Positions 1 through 6,891 of a stretch of DNA of 8,774 nucleotides are shown piece after piece; the first letter of the stretch is position 1; each line of letters starts with the position of its first letter. The stretch covers positions 1 to 8,774 of the forward strand of contig RFJD01000514.1 in the NCBI GenBank assembly GCA_003695015.1, written 5' to 3'. The position numbers were made by a program, and so were the translations under genes. Below the pieces are notes generated by a model. That model was not told where the DNA came from. It saw nothing but the letters and a program-made list of their open reading frames with translations, and did not search any database. The DNA is from Verrucomicrobiota bacterium. GTDB taxonomy: Bacteria; Verrucomicrobiota; Verrucomicrobiia; Limisphaerales; J093.

Positions 1-471
1 ACCGGTGTCGTCCAAACCGGCAAGCACTTCCGGCACATGGACCGCCGAGAAGATCAACGGATGACCACGACGCCCCCGGGCGACCGGCACGAACAACGAC
101 TTTTCCGCCGGCGCGCTTTCGAAGGCGCGGATCAAGCGTCGCAGCAACGGTGGCGTGATGCCGGGAATGTCGGCCGGGGTCACCAAGACGCCGCGGCAAC
201 CCGGCGGCAGCTCCGCCAACCCGCAGCGGATCGAGTCCAGCATGGCACTCTCCGGTTGCGGATTGACGATGAACCGGACCGGCCGGCCCGCCAACGCCTC
301 GCGCAACTCCCGCGCCGCCGGCGGAACGACCACCCGAAGCTGTCCCACCCCCGCCTCGAGGAGCGCATCGACCACCCGCGTCACCATGGGTTTTCCGTCC
401 ACCGGCAGGAGCAGCTTGGGGCGGCCCATGCGACGCGAACGGCCGGCGGCGGGGACAAGGGCGACGATCAT
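1..471 (-). CDS. mocA: MocA/MobA-like molybdopterin cytidylyltransferase, 3' end cut by window edge
   Basis: This is a nucleotidyltransferase of the MobA-like NTP-transferase fold, most likely the MocA/CoxI-associated type that joins CTP to molybdopterin to give the cytosine dinucleotide (MCD) cofactor. The first 157 residues are visible and the frame is open at base 1. The N-terminal nucleotide loop AAGRSRRMGRPK (residues 8-19) matches the family signature LAAGxSxRMGxxK. It is followed by LLLPVDGKP, a metal-binding DIP (101-103) after VLVTPA, and GRRGHPLIF (133-141), which matches the conserved GHP block. The ATG at 471-469 overlaps the TGA of the upstream xdhC-like gene as ATGA, and no Shine-Dalgarno sequence is visible, so translational coupling is likely. 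XdhC and MocA partners beside a two-subunit molybdenum hydroxylase support the MCD assignment over the GMP-transferring MobA. The nucleotide specificity is inferred from context, not seen. The C-terminal part lies outside the window. Confidence 0.9.
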   Translation of the reverse strand, partial: MIVALVPAAGRSRRMGRPKLLLPVDGKPMVTRVVDALLEAGVGQLRVVVPPAARELREALAGRPVRFIVNPQPESAMLDSIRCGLAELPPGCRGVLVTPADIPGITPPLLRRLIRAFESAPAEKSLFVPVARGRRGHPLIFSAVHVPEVLAGLDDTG

Positions 472-1586
472 GGCTGTGTGGCTTGTGCGGGGCCGGACGC
501 GACGCCGCGCCGGACCGCGATCATCTCGGCGACGATGCTCACGGCGATTTCCGCCGGGGTGACGGCGCCGATCTCCAAGCCGATGGGGGCATGCAGCCGG
601 GCCAACTCTCCGGGTTGGGCTCGGCCGGATTCCAGCAAGGTTTGGCGGACCATCGCCACTTTGCGCCGGCTCCCGATCATGCCCACGTAGGCGGCTTCCC
701 GACCCAGCACCGCTTCCAACGCCGCCGTGTCTTCCAGATGATTCCGGGTCACCAGGGCCACGAAGGCATCCGGGCCGAGCGGCAAGCGCCGCAACGCCGC
801 GGCGACCGGCCCCAAGTGAATCCGTGTCCCCTCGGGAAACCGCTCCGGCCGGGCGAACTCCGACCGATCCTCCACCACCTCGACGGCGAACCCCGCGAAC
901 GCCGCGCAATGGGCCAGAGCCCGACCCACATGGCCGCCGCCGGCGATGATGAGGCGGGGTCGCGGCCGCAGCGGAAAAACAAAGCTTTCAACGGCGCCCT
1001 CCAAGCCACTCCCGGCCGGACTGTCGGCCGCCGACTCGTCGCCTGTCCCCGAGGCCCCGGCCTCCCGCCAGATCAGCTCCACCGCCGTGCAGGGCAGAAA
1101 CACCGGCCGGCCGGGCGGGTCGGCCGTGGTTGCGGGCCCGGCGGCAAGTCCGGTCGGAGCAGGCCGCTGGAGCCGCAGTTCGAGGAAGCCGGACCGCCCC
1201 GCAGCGAGCGCATCGGCCGCTTCTCCCAACACCGCTTGGTGGCGCGGCGTCGGCCGCCAGACCAGCAGCTCCATCCAGCCGCCGCAAACCGGGACCGGCG
1301 CCGCCGGATCGGCCCCTTGAAGGGCAAACCGGAACCGCCTCGGCCGGCCATCGGCCAGCACTTCCCGGACGACCTCCAATGCCGCGGCTTCGACCGCGCC
1401 GCCTCCCACCGTCCCGTGCAGTCGGCCGGAATCCTCGACCACGGCGAGCGTTCCGGCGGGAGCGGAACAAGAACCCGCGGCCTGCAGCACAAGGATCGCC
1501 GCCGCCGCGCCGCTCCGCCCGGCCCCCTGGCTCACAAGCCGAAGCAAGTCGGGGGGCTCCGTCGCTGTTTTCGGTGCGTTGCCCAC
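468..1586 (-). CDS. xdhC: XdhC/CoxI family molybdenum-cofactor maturation protein
   Basis: XdhC-family proteins bind molybdenum cofactor, protect it and help its sulfuration and insertion into xanthine-oxidase-family enzymes in the cytoplasm. The protein is 372 aa, a normal length for the family. The N-terminal XdhC/CoxI domain carries GTVGGGAVE (58-66) and CGG (101-103). The C-terminal Rossmann domain starts with IIAGGGHVG (213-221) and continues with VTRNHLEDTAAL (279-290), YVGMIGSRRK (300-309) and HAPIGLEIGAVTPAEIAVSI (332-351), all hallmarks of the family. The usual N-terminal GSTPRxxG segment is degraded here to GSCSAPAG (38-45). The start is a GTG (1586-1584), 12 nt after the stop of the large hydroxylase subunit and without an obvious Shine-Dalgarno. 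No better in-frame start lies before the conserved domain. Its TGA overlaps the start of the mocA-like gene. A low-complexity linker at about 175-200 separates the two domains. The family call is firm; the client enzyme is inferred to be the adjacent hydroxylase. Confidence 0.93.
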   Translation of the reverse strand: MGNAPKTATEPPDLLRLVSQGAGRSGAAAAILVLQAAGSCSAPAGTLAVVEDSGRLHGTVGGGAVEAAALEVVREVLADGRPRRFRFALQGADPAAPVPVCGGWMELLVWRPTPRHQAVLGEAADALAAGRSGFLELRLQRPAPTGLAAGPATTADPPGRPVFLPCTAVELIWREAGASGTGDESAADSPAGSGLEGAVESFVFPLRPRPRLIIAGGGHVGRALAHCAAFAGFAVEVVEDRSEFARPERFPEGTRIHLGPVAAALRRLPLGPDAFVALVTRNHLEDTAALEAVLGREAAYVGMIGSRRKVAMVRQTLLESGRAQPGELARLHAPIGLEIGAVTPAEIAVSIVAEMIAVRRGVASGPAQATQP

Positions 1587-1598
1587 GGGCCGGAGACT

Positions 1599-3707
1599 TC
1601 ACGCAGCGGAGACCGGCAGGGCGTGAATGCGCCTTCCCACCGCGTGGTACACGGCATTCGCCACCGCCGGCGCCACGGCGATGATCGGCGTTTCCCCGCC
1701 GCCGACCGACGGCAGGTCCCGGCGGTCGAGGACATGGATGTCCAGTTCCGGCAGGTCGCTGAAGCGCGGCACCCGGTACCGTTCGAAGCTGGCGTTGCCC
1801 ATGCGCCCGCCGGCGAATCGCATCGCCTCCCGCAGGACCGGGCCCAAGCCCATGATGATCGCGCCTTGGATCTGCGCCCGGAGGTTGTCCGGGTTGACCA
1901 CCGCCCCGCATTCGAACACCTCGCACACACGGCGCACCCGGAGTTGCCGCAGGGACGGATCGGTTTCGATCTCGACGCAGGCGGCGACGAACGAGCCCTT
2001 CTCCGTGCCACAGGCCAGTCCCACGCCGACGCCGGGCTCCCGCCGGCGCGCCTTTTCCTCCCAGCCGAAGCGTCGGGCGGCTTCGATCAACACCGCCCGG
2101 AGTCGCGGCTCTTCCAGATTGGCCAGCCGGAAGGCGAGGGGATCCATGCCAGCCAGCGCGGCCAGTTCGTCCATGAAACATTCGCGGGCGAAGTTGTTGG
2201 CGGTGGCGCCCAGTGCCCGGTAGGAGCCCTGACGCAACGGCGGGTCCTGCGAAGCCACGGCCCGTTCGTGCCGTTGCGGCGCCCGATAGGGTGTGGCCAG
2301 CCCGGCGCCGCCGGGGTTGATGCTCACGAAATGCCAATGGGTCAGGCGGCCCTGGGCGTCGAGCGCGCCCGCCACGTCGATGACCGCCGCGGGCCGGAAG
2401 TAGGCCCACGTGAACTCCTCCTCGCGCGTCCATTGTCGGATCACCGGCCGGCCGGCGGCCTGGGCCAGACGGGCGGCCTCGATGGCCGCCTCGGCGGTGT
2501 GTTTGCCGCCGAACCCGCCGCCGAAATCCGGCACGACGACCCGGACCCTGTCCGCGGGCAGGTCGAAGACGCGTCTCAGCTCCCGCTGGCAGCCGAACGG
2601 GTTTTGCGTCCCCATCCAGACCGTCAGCCCGTCGTCGCTCCACTCGGCCAGGGCGGCGCGGGGTTCCATGGGCGCATGTTGGACGTAGGGGACATGGTAG
2701 GTGCGTTCGAGACTTTGGGCCGCTTGGGCGAACTCGCCGGCGAAGGGATTCGACGGCACGCCGCCCCGGGCAGTTGTGCGCAGATGCTCGAACAACTCCC
2801 GGCTGGAAGGGTGGGGGAGGATCTCCCAACGGGCGGTGGCCTCGATCGCCGCCAGAGCCTTCCGGGCTTGATGGGTGGTCGGCGCGGCCACGCCGACGAA
2901 ATCGCCGTCCCAAACGACCACCACGCCCTCGATGGCCCGGGCCGGCGCCAGATCGACCGACACCAGCCGCGCCCGATAAGCCGGCGGCCGCAGGACCTTG
3001 CCGTACAGCATGCCGGGCCGGACTTGGTCGAACGGGAACCGATGTTCGCCGGTCACCAGCGCCCGCGCGTTGGGCCGGGGGAAGTTCTGCCCCATCACAC
3101 GCCAGGACTTCACCGGCGTGAGGGTGACGCCATCCCCGACGGGCCGCTGAAAGGCCTTCGCCAGGGACGGTCGGCCGGCCAGTTCGGCATAAGTCACCGA
3201 GCGTCCCGACGCGGCGTGTTTCAAGCGGCCGTCCGCCACCTCGATGGCCGGGGGATCCACGCCCCATTCGCGCGCGGCCATTTCCACCAAGACCTCCCGG
3301 GCCGCGGCGGCTCCCCGCCTCACGGCTGGCAGGGTCGATGGGGTGGTGCGGCTCCCGGCGGTGATGCCGTCGTCCGGCGTCAGCCGCGTGTCGCCCATGA
3401 TCAGGTCGATGGCCTCGGGGGCGACCCGCAGTTCTTCCGCGGCGGCCTGGGTGATTTCCGCCCGGGCGCCCTGGCCGGCTTCGATCTTGCCGGTGAGGAC
3501 GGTGATGCGACCGTCGGCGCCCAGGTGGATGCGGGCGGCAATCGGGCCGCCGCCACCGCGCGAGGAACGCCGCCGGTTCTGGGCCAGCGCCGGCCCGGTC
3601 ACGCTCACCAGCAGACCGGCGCCGAGCACTTGAACGAAGCGCCGTCGGGTCAGCCCTTCCGCGGAATGCTGGCCGGTCGGGCTCAAAGGCGTGGCATTGG
3701 TTTTCAT
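1599..3707 (-). CDS. Tat-exported molybdopterin-binding subunit of an IorB-type molybdenum hydroxylase
   Basis: This is the large catalytic subunit of the xanthine oxidase family, closest in layout to isoquinoline 1-oxidoreductase beta (IorB) and related periplasmic aldehyde or N-heterocycle dehydrogenases. The 702-aa protein opens with a twin-arginine signal: TRRRFVQVLGAG (20-31), a hydrophobic core and ALAQ, with likely cleavage after residue 42. A short Arg/Ser/Gly-rich stretch (45-54) follows. The mature part shows KIEAGQGARAEITQAAAEEL (74-92 region) and TAGSRTT (116-122), an a/b hammerhead-like segment (about 205-295), the molybdopterin loop DFGGGFGGKH (394-403), and near the C-terminus GGGETP with E672 as the presumed catalytic glutamate. 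The ATG at 3707-3705 overlaps the stop of the [2Fe-2S] subunit as ATGA. An in-frame start 60 codons upstream would place the Tat signal internally and would read through the neighbouring gene, so I rejected it. The substrate cannot be told from sequence; aldehydes, N-heterocycles and nicotinate are all known for relatives. Confidence 0.93.
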   Translation of the reverse strand: MKTNATPLSPTGQHSAEGLTRRRFVQVLGAGLLVSVTGPALAQNRRRSSRGGGGPIAARIHLGADGRITVLTGKIEAGQGARAEITQAAAEELRVAPEAIDLIMGDTRLTPDDGITAGSRTTPSTLPAVRRGAAAAREVLVEMAAREWGVDPPAIEVADGRLKHAASGRSVTYAELAGRPSLAKAFQRPVGDGVTLTPVKSWRVMGQNFPRPNARALVTGEHRFPFDQVRPGMLYGKVLRPPAYRARLVSVDLAPARAIEGVVVVWDGDFVGVAAPTTHQARKALAAIEATARWEILPHPSSRELFEHLRTTARGGVPSNPFAGEFAQAAQSLERTYHVPYVQHAPMEPRAALAEWSDDGLTVWMGTQNPFGCQRELRRVFDLPADRVRVVVPDFGGGFGGKHTAEAAIEAARLAQAAGRPVIRQWTREEEFTWAYFRPAAVIDVAGALDAQGRLTHWHFVSINPGGAGLATPYRAPQRHERAVASQDPPLRQGSYRALGATANNFARECFMDELAALAGMDPLAFRLANLEEPRLRAVLIEAARRFGWEEKARRREPGVGVGLACGTEKGSFVAACVEIETDPSLRQLRVRRVCEVFECGAVVNPDNLRAQIQGAIIMGLGPVLREAMRFAGGRMGNASFERYRVPRFSDLPELDIHVLDRRDLPSVGGGETPIIAVAPAVANAVYHAVGRRIHALPVSAA

Positions 3708-4183
3708 GGCTGGCGGACGGGTTGCGAGGCCAGCACCCGGCGGGCGGCCTCGAGGATGCGATAGTGACTGCCGCAGCGGCAGAGGTGGCCTTCCAAGCGT
3801 GCCGGGATCTCCTCCGGCCGGGGCCGCTCGCCGCGCCGCAACCAACCGGCGATCTCCATGATCATGCCCGGCGTGCAATAGCCGCATTGATGGGCGCGCG
3901 CAGCGAGGAAGGCTTCTTGGACCGGGTGCAGCCGGCCGTCGGCGCCGAGCCCTTCGATGGTCAGAACGGACTTGCCGGCCACGTCGGCGACCGGGGTGAG
4001 GCAGGCGTGGGTGCTCCGGTCATCGACCAGCACGGTGCACGCGCCGCAACTGCCCTCGCCGCAGCCGTACTTCGTGCCGGTCAAGCCCAAGTCCTCCCGC
4101 AGCACCTCCAGCAACGGCCGGTCCGGCTCGGTCTCGACGGTGACCTGCCGGCCGTTCACCACCAAGCGGACGGATGTTTTCAT
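3704..4183 (-). CDS. [2Fe-2S] subunit of an IorA-type molybdenum hydroxylase
   Basis: This small iron-sulfur subunit passes electrons from the molybdenum centre. It is 159 aa, the usual size for IorA/CoxS-type subunits. All eight cluster ligands are present. The N-terminal plant-ferredoxin-like cluster uses C41, C46 and C49 in CGEGSCGACT, plus C61. The C-terminal helical domain uses C100 and C103 in QCGYCTPGM, plus C135 and C137 in HLCRCGSHYRI. It has no signal peptide of its own, so it presumably reaches the periplasm bound to the Tat-signal large subunit, as described for related Tat substrates. The gene starts with the ATG at 4183-4181 and lacks a clear Shine-Dalgarno. The 83-nt gap to the esterase gene (4184-4266) shows no convincing terminator. 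It has only a weak promoter-like pair on the minus strand (TTGGCG, 17 nt, TAACCT), so it may be read from its own promoter or from the esterase transcript. Confidence 0.95.
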   Translation of the reverse strand: MKTSVRLVVNGRQVTVETEPDRPLLEVLREDLGLTGTKYGCGEGSCGACTVLVDDRSTHACLTPVADVAGKSVLTIEGLGADGRLHPVQEAFLAARAHQCGYCTPGMIMEIAGWLRRGERPRPEEIPARLEGHLCRCGSHYRILEAARRVLASQPVRQP

Positions 4184-4266
4184 GGGACGATCCGGAGGTT
4201 ACCGGTCGGGCGGCATCGCGCCAAGCGCAAGCGGGACGCGACACCGCCCGGCGGCCTCCGCAGGGC

Positions 4267-5436
4267 TTACCGGAACAACAGCGGAGCAAACTCGTGGAGG
4301 TACTCCCGCCAGTTCTTCCACGTGTGCGCGCCGTCGGTTTCCTTCCAAGTCACCTCGAAGCCGTGTTTGCGGAACAGTTCGACCGTGGCCCGCGAGGTTT
4401 CGATGAGGAAATCGTCCCGGCCGGTGGCGAACCAGAACAGCCGCAGGCCCTTCTTCAGCTCGGCGTTGTCGAGAACGGCCTTGTTCTGTTCCTCGAAGTC
4501 CGGGCGCGGCCGGTCGCCTCCCGGCCCGCCGCCCAATCCGAAGATGCCGGAGCTGAACACCCCGAGGTAGGCGAACTTCTCCAGGTTCGGGATGCCGATG
4601 TTGAGGGTCTGGAAGCCGCCCATCGACAGGCCTGCCAGCGCCCGGCTGGCGCGGTCGGTCCGCACCCGGTAGCGCTTCTCCATCAGCGGCATGATGTCGG
4701 TGACGAACTCCTTTTCGAACTGGCTGCCGAAGCCGGCGCCGAACCGGAACGGCCCCGTGTGCCCGTGCGGCATGACGACCACCATCGGCTTGGCGCGCCC
4801 CTCGGCGATGAGATTGTCCATGATGACCCCGGCCCGGCCGACCGTGCTCCAGGAATCGTCCGAATCGAACGCCCCGTGCAGCAGGTAGAACACCGGATAG
4901 CTCTGCCCGCTGGTCTCATAGCCGGGCGGCAGGTACACGTGCAGCCGGCGGAACCGCTCGAGAACCGTGGACCAGTAGGTCACCTCGCAGATCGCCCCGT
5001 GGGGCACGTCTTGGACGTCCATCCACTTCGCGCCGGGCACGTGGACGAGGCTCCAGGCGTTTTCGTTGGATTCGCTGGTGCGTGGGTTGCGCGGGTCCAT
5101 GACCGGCACGCCTTCGACGCGGAAGCGGTAACGGTAGGAACCCGGCTCCAAGGGGCCGATGGTGACCTCCCAGACGCCGTCCTCGTTCTTGGTCATGGCG
5201 ATGCCTCGGTTGAACCCCGTTCCCGGCAGGTCCGAGCCGCCCAGCTCGACGCGGTCGGCGTCCGGGGCTCGCAGCCGGAAGGTGACCTTGCCGTCGGCGT
5301 GCACCTCCGGGGACCTCACCGGCGGCGGGAAGTTGCCGCGCGGCTGGGCGAGGGCCGGAATCAGCCCCGGGAGCAGAAACAACAAACCGCCGCCCACGAT
5401 GGCGGCGCCTTTCGAGGAACGCAGAAGGGATCGCAT
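4267..5436 (-). CDS. Secreted CE1/Fes-like alpha/beta-hydrolase esterase with N-terminal E-set (CBM48-like) domain
   Basis: This is a predicted secreted serine esterase of the putative esterase (esterase D / feruloyl esterase / enterochelin esterase) group. The 389-aa protein begins with a signal peptide: basic MRSLLRSSKG, hydrophobic residues 11-29 and ALAQ, with likely cleavage after A30. Residues about 45-125 resemble the beta-sandwich that precedes CE1 esterases (VTFRLRAPDADRVEL, GVWEVTIGPLEPGSYRYRF). The catalytic domain has LLHG (185-188) for the oxyanion region, the nucleophile elbow GLSMGG with S271, GRDD (339-342) with the acid, and H371 in DGAHTWKNWREYL. Relatives remove ferulate or acetyl groups from plant xylan, but iron-siderophore esterases share the fold, so the substrate is open. 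It ends 83 nt before the hydroxylase operon on the same strand and could be its first gene. No Shine-Dalgarno is visible upstream of the ATG at 5436-5434. Confidence 0.88.
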   Translation of the reverse strand: MRSLLRSSKGAAIVGGGLLFLLPGLIPALAQPRGNFPPPVRSPEVHADGKVTFRLRAPDADRVELGGSDLPGTGFNRGIAMTKNEDGVWEVTIGPLEPGSYRYRFRVEGVPVMDPRNPRTSESNENAWSLVHVPGAKWMDVQDVPHGAICEVTYWSTVLERFRRLHVYLPPGYETSGQSYPVFYLLHGAFDSDDSWSTVGRAGVIMDNLIAEGRAKPMVVVMPHGHTGPFRFGAGFGSQFEKEFVTDIMPLMEKRYRVRTDRASRALAGLSMGGFQTLNIGIPNLEKFAYLGVFSSGIFGLGGGPGGDRPRPDFEEQNKAVLDNAELKKGLRLFWFATGRDDFLIETSRATVELFRKHGFEVTWKETDGAHTWKNWREYLHEFAPLLFR

Positions 5437-5666
5437 GGTTGGATCGTGTCTATGGTTTGACTGGCTTCGCTACGGTTCAGGTGGCGATCCGGCCGGGGGG
5501 AGGCGGCCCGCGGTCCGCCTGCCGGCCGCGTACGCGCCAAAGCCCCCCTTCGGCGGGATCGCGCTTCGGGTTCCTAGGACGCCGCCAGGCGGAAGGCGGT
5601 TACGGATGGGCGACCGGCGGAGCCGCCAGCGGCGGCGGCGGAAGAACCCGCCGGCGCTTGACGGGC

Positions 5667-5695
5667 TTGCCGGTCGCGGGCAGAGCGATTTTCAT
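5667..5695 (+). promoter_or_regulatory. Candidate promoter of the DUF72 gene within the divergent intergenic region
   Basis: The 268-nt gap between the divergent esterase and DUF72 genes (5437-5704) is very GC-rich and shows no open frame that resembles a protein. Near its right end, TTGCCG (5667-5672) and TTTCAT (5690-5695) are spaced by 17 nt, each matching four of six consensus positions. A start site about seven bases on would fall near 5702, only a few bases before the ATG at 5705. A better -35-like TTGACG (5658-5663) has no partner at a good distance. The evidence is weak in such GC-rich DNA. Confidence 0.2.
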
Positions 5696-5704
5696 TCGAA
5701 TGCG

Positions 5705-6514
5705 ATGGCCAAGGGCGACAGCAACCGTGCGAGGGCGACCCGGCGGACCAAGCGGCCGCCAGCCGGGTCGGCTTCCGGCCAGCCGGACACCCCGGAGTGT
5801 CTCGTCGGGTGTTCCGGCTGGTACTACCGGCACTGGAAAGGCGCGTTCTATCCGCCGGAGCTGGCGAGCAAGCAGTGGTTCGCCCATTACCAGGAGCATT
5901 TCCCGACCGTCGAGCTGAATGCTCCGTTCTATCACTGGCCCAAACCCGAGACGGTGAAGCGTTGGGCCCGCGAGGCCCGGTCCGGCTTTCGTTACTCGGT
6001 GAAGGTGAACCGGCTCATCACGCACCAAAAGCGGTTCCAGGACACGGCCGGCCTGGTGCGGGACTTTTACGAACTGCTCGCGCCCTTGGGGGAGGCGTTG
6101 GGCTGCGTGCTCTTTCAGATGCCGCCAAGTTGGCGCCACGAGCCGGCGCGGTTGGAAGCGATGTTGAGCCAGCTCGATCCGGCTTTTCGCAACGTGATCG
6201 AATTCCGGCATCCTTCATGGTGGGACGAGACGGTGTATGCCGCGTTTCGCCAAGCGGGCGCGATCTTCTGCTCGGTCAGCGCCCCCGGTTTGCCCGATGA
6301 ACTGGTGGTCACCGGTCCGGAGGTTTACCTCCGCATGCACGGGGCGGCCCGCTGGTACCGGCACGATTACACGGAGGAGGAGCTGGCTCGCTGGGCCGCC
6401 CGAATCCGCGCCCTGTCCGCCCGGCGGGTGTGGGTCTATTTCAACAACGACTGGCAGGCCTCGGCCGTCCGCAACGCCGCCCGGCTGCAGGAACTGTTGT
6501 CCGGAAAGGCGTGA
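5705..6514 (+). CDS. DUF72 domain protein (TIM-barrel-like, YecE family)
   Basis: This belongs to the DUF72/YecE family, a TIM-barrel-like protein of unproven biochemical role found across bacteria and archaea. The 269-aa length fits. Family signatures are clear: VGCSGWYYRHWKGAFYP (34-50), the aromatic-rich LNAPFYHWPKPETVKRWA (71-88), FRYSVKVNRLITH (95-107), VLFQMPPSW (135-143), IEFRHPSWW (165-173), VYLRMHG (207-213) and the closing VYFNNDWQASAVRNAARL (244-261). The start is the ATG at 5705. It leaves a strongly basic N-terminal tail of about 30 residues (KGDSNRARATRRTKRPP) ahead of the conserved domain, which is longer than usual. The frame stays open upstream to 5159, but that stretch is antisense to the esterase and looks non-coding. 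No Shine-Dalgarno precedes the ATG. The gene stands alone and is followed directly by a terminator. Confidence 0.93.
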   Translation: MAKGDSNRARATRRTKRPPAGSASGQPDTPECLVGCSGWYYRHWKGAFYPPELASKQWFAHYQEHFPTVELNAPFYHWPKPETVKRWAREARSGFRYSVKVNRLITHQKRFQDTAGLVRDFYELLAPLGEALGCVLFQMPPSWRHEPARLEAMLSQLDPAFRNVIEFRHPSWWDETVYAAFRQAGAIFCSVSAPGLPDELVVTGPEVYLRMHGAARWYRHDYTEEELARWAARIRALSARRVWVYFNNDWQASAVRNAARLQELLSGKA

Positions 6515-6518
6515 GCCC

Positions 6519-6549
6519 CGGCGGCTCCAGGATGCCGCCGCCGTTTTTT
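6519..6549 (+). terminator. Intrinsic terminator of the DUF72 gene
   Basis: A perfect 7-bp stem CGGCGGC (6519-6525) / GCCGCCG (6534-6540) encloses an 8-nt loop. Six T residues follow at 6544-6549 after a 3-nt gap. It begins only five bases after the DUF72 stop codon, which is the expected place for Rho-independent termination. Confidence 0.75.
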
Positions 6550-6644
6550 CCCTTGCCCTCGCGCGGCCACGTGTAACCGACGGCGCCGGTCGCGGGTCTG
6601 GAAAGGTGGTCGGTGACGATTGGGCAACAAGCGAAGCCGGCCGG

Positions 6645-6678
6645 TTGACAACCTGCGATGACATGGCTCTTTAGAGCC
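6645..6678 (+). promoter_or_regulatory. TTGACA box and adjoining inverted repeat, candidate promoter of the 115-aa gene
   Basis: A perfect -35 consensus TTGACA lies at 6645-6650. The best -10-like hexamer, TTTAGA (6670-6675), matches only three of six positions and sits at a long 19-nt spacing, so the promoter is uncertain. The candidate -10 overlaps a perfect inverted repeat, GGCTC (6665-6669), TTTA loop, GAGCC (6674-6678), which could be an operator if the promoter is real. A start site near 6682 would give the downstream gene a leader of about 210 nt. The upstream part, 6550-6644, shows nothing I recognise. Confidence 0.28.
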
Positions 6679-6803
6679 CGGCTGCATCGAGTGATGAAGC
6701 TGGACCTGACCCTCCAACGCAGGATGTCGCCCCTCGAGGGCGGTATCCCCGCAGGGCGTCATCGCAGGGGAGAGCACCAACCATGGTCCCCATGGGAGCA
6801 AGT

Positions 6804-6841
6804 GACGGGGGAGGACTGTCTCCGGACATCCCGCCCTCGTC
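6804..6841 (+). promoter_or_regulatory. Long imperfect hairpin in the leader of the 115-aa gene, possible RNA regulatory element
   Basis: Between the TTGACA box and the 115-aa gene, about 210 nt carry no credible protein and contain several inverted repeats. The largest is at 6804-6841. Bases 6804-6811 pair with 6834-6841 (eight pairs, one G-U). After a small internal loop, 6813-6815 pair with 6829-6831, and past a bulged C, 6817-6820 pair with 6825-6828 around a TCCG loop. Smaller hairpins are CGCCC/GGGCG (6728-6742) and CCATG/CATGG (6781-6795). GACG at 6848-6851 could compete with GACG at 6804-6807 for CGTC at 6838-6841, which would allow two alternative folds. I do not recognise it as any known riboswitch class. 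GC-rich DNA forms hairpins easily, so this is suggestive only. Confidence 0.33.
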
Positions 6842-6891
6842 GGGGGGGACGCCCGTCGGGCTTCCGGCGGTGGAAGGAAAGGTCACAAACT

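Noticed and set aside
988..3267. 759-codon minus-strand open frame in another phase within the IorB and XdhC genes
   Set aside because: It overlaps two conserved proteins in a different phase and is Arg/Gly/Pro-rich without motifs; a GC shadow.
483..3764. 1,093-codon plus-strand open frame as a real gene
   Set aside because: It is antisense to two firmly identified genes, has no recognisable domain and shows the Arg/Gly/His/Pro-rich composition expected of an antisense frame in GC-rich DNA.
3708..3887. 60-residue N-terminal extension of the IorB-like subunit
   Set aside because: It would overlap the [2Fe-2S] gene in another phase and bury the Tat signal. The ATG at 3707 gives a proper signal peptide and an ATGA overlap.
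5159..5704. 182-residue N-terminal extension of the DUF72 protein
   Set aside because: It runs antisense through the esterase gene and the divergent intergenic region, and no DUF72 homologue I know has such a domain.
6658..6891. 78-residue N-terminal extension of the 115-aa protein
   Set aside because: The added residues are Arg/Pro/Gly-rich and low in structure, the region has hairpins, and a good Shine-Dalgarno sits before the internal ATG at 6892.
6550..6891. Known riboswitch, tRNA, 4.5S RNA, tmRNA or RNase P RNA in the long non-coding stretch
   Set aside because: I looked for the conserved cores of cobalamin, glycine, fluoride, ZTP and cyclic-di-GMP riboswitches, the tRNA T-loop, and the SRP and RNase P signatures, and found none that matched.
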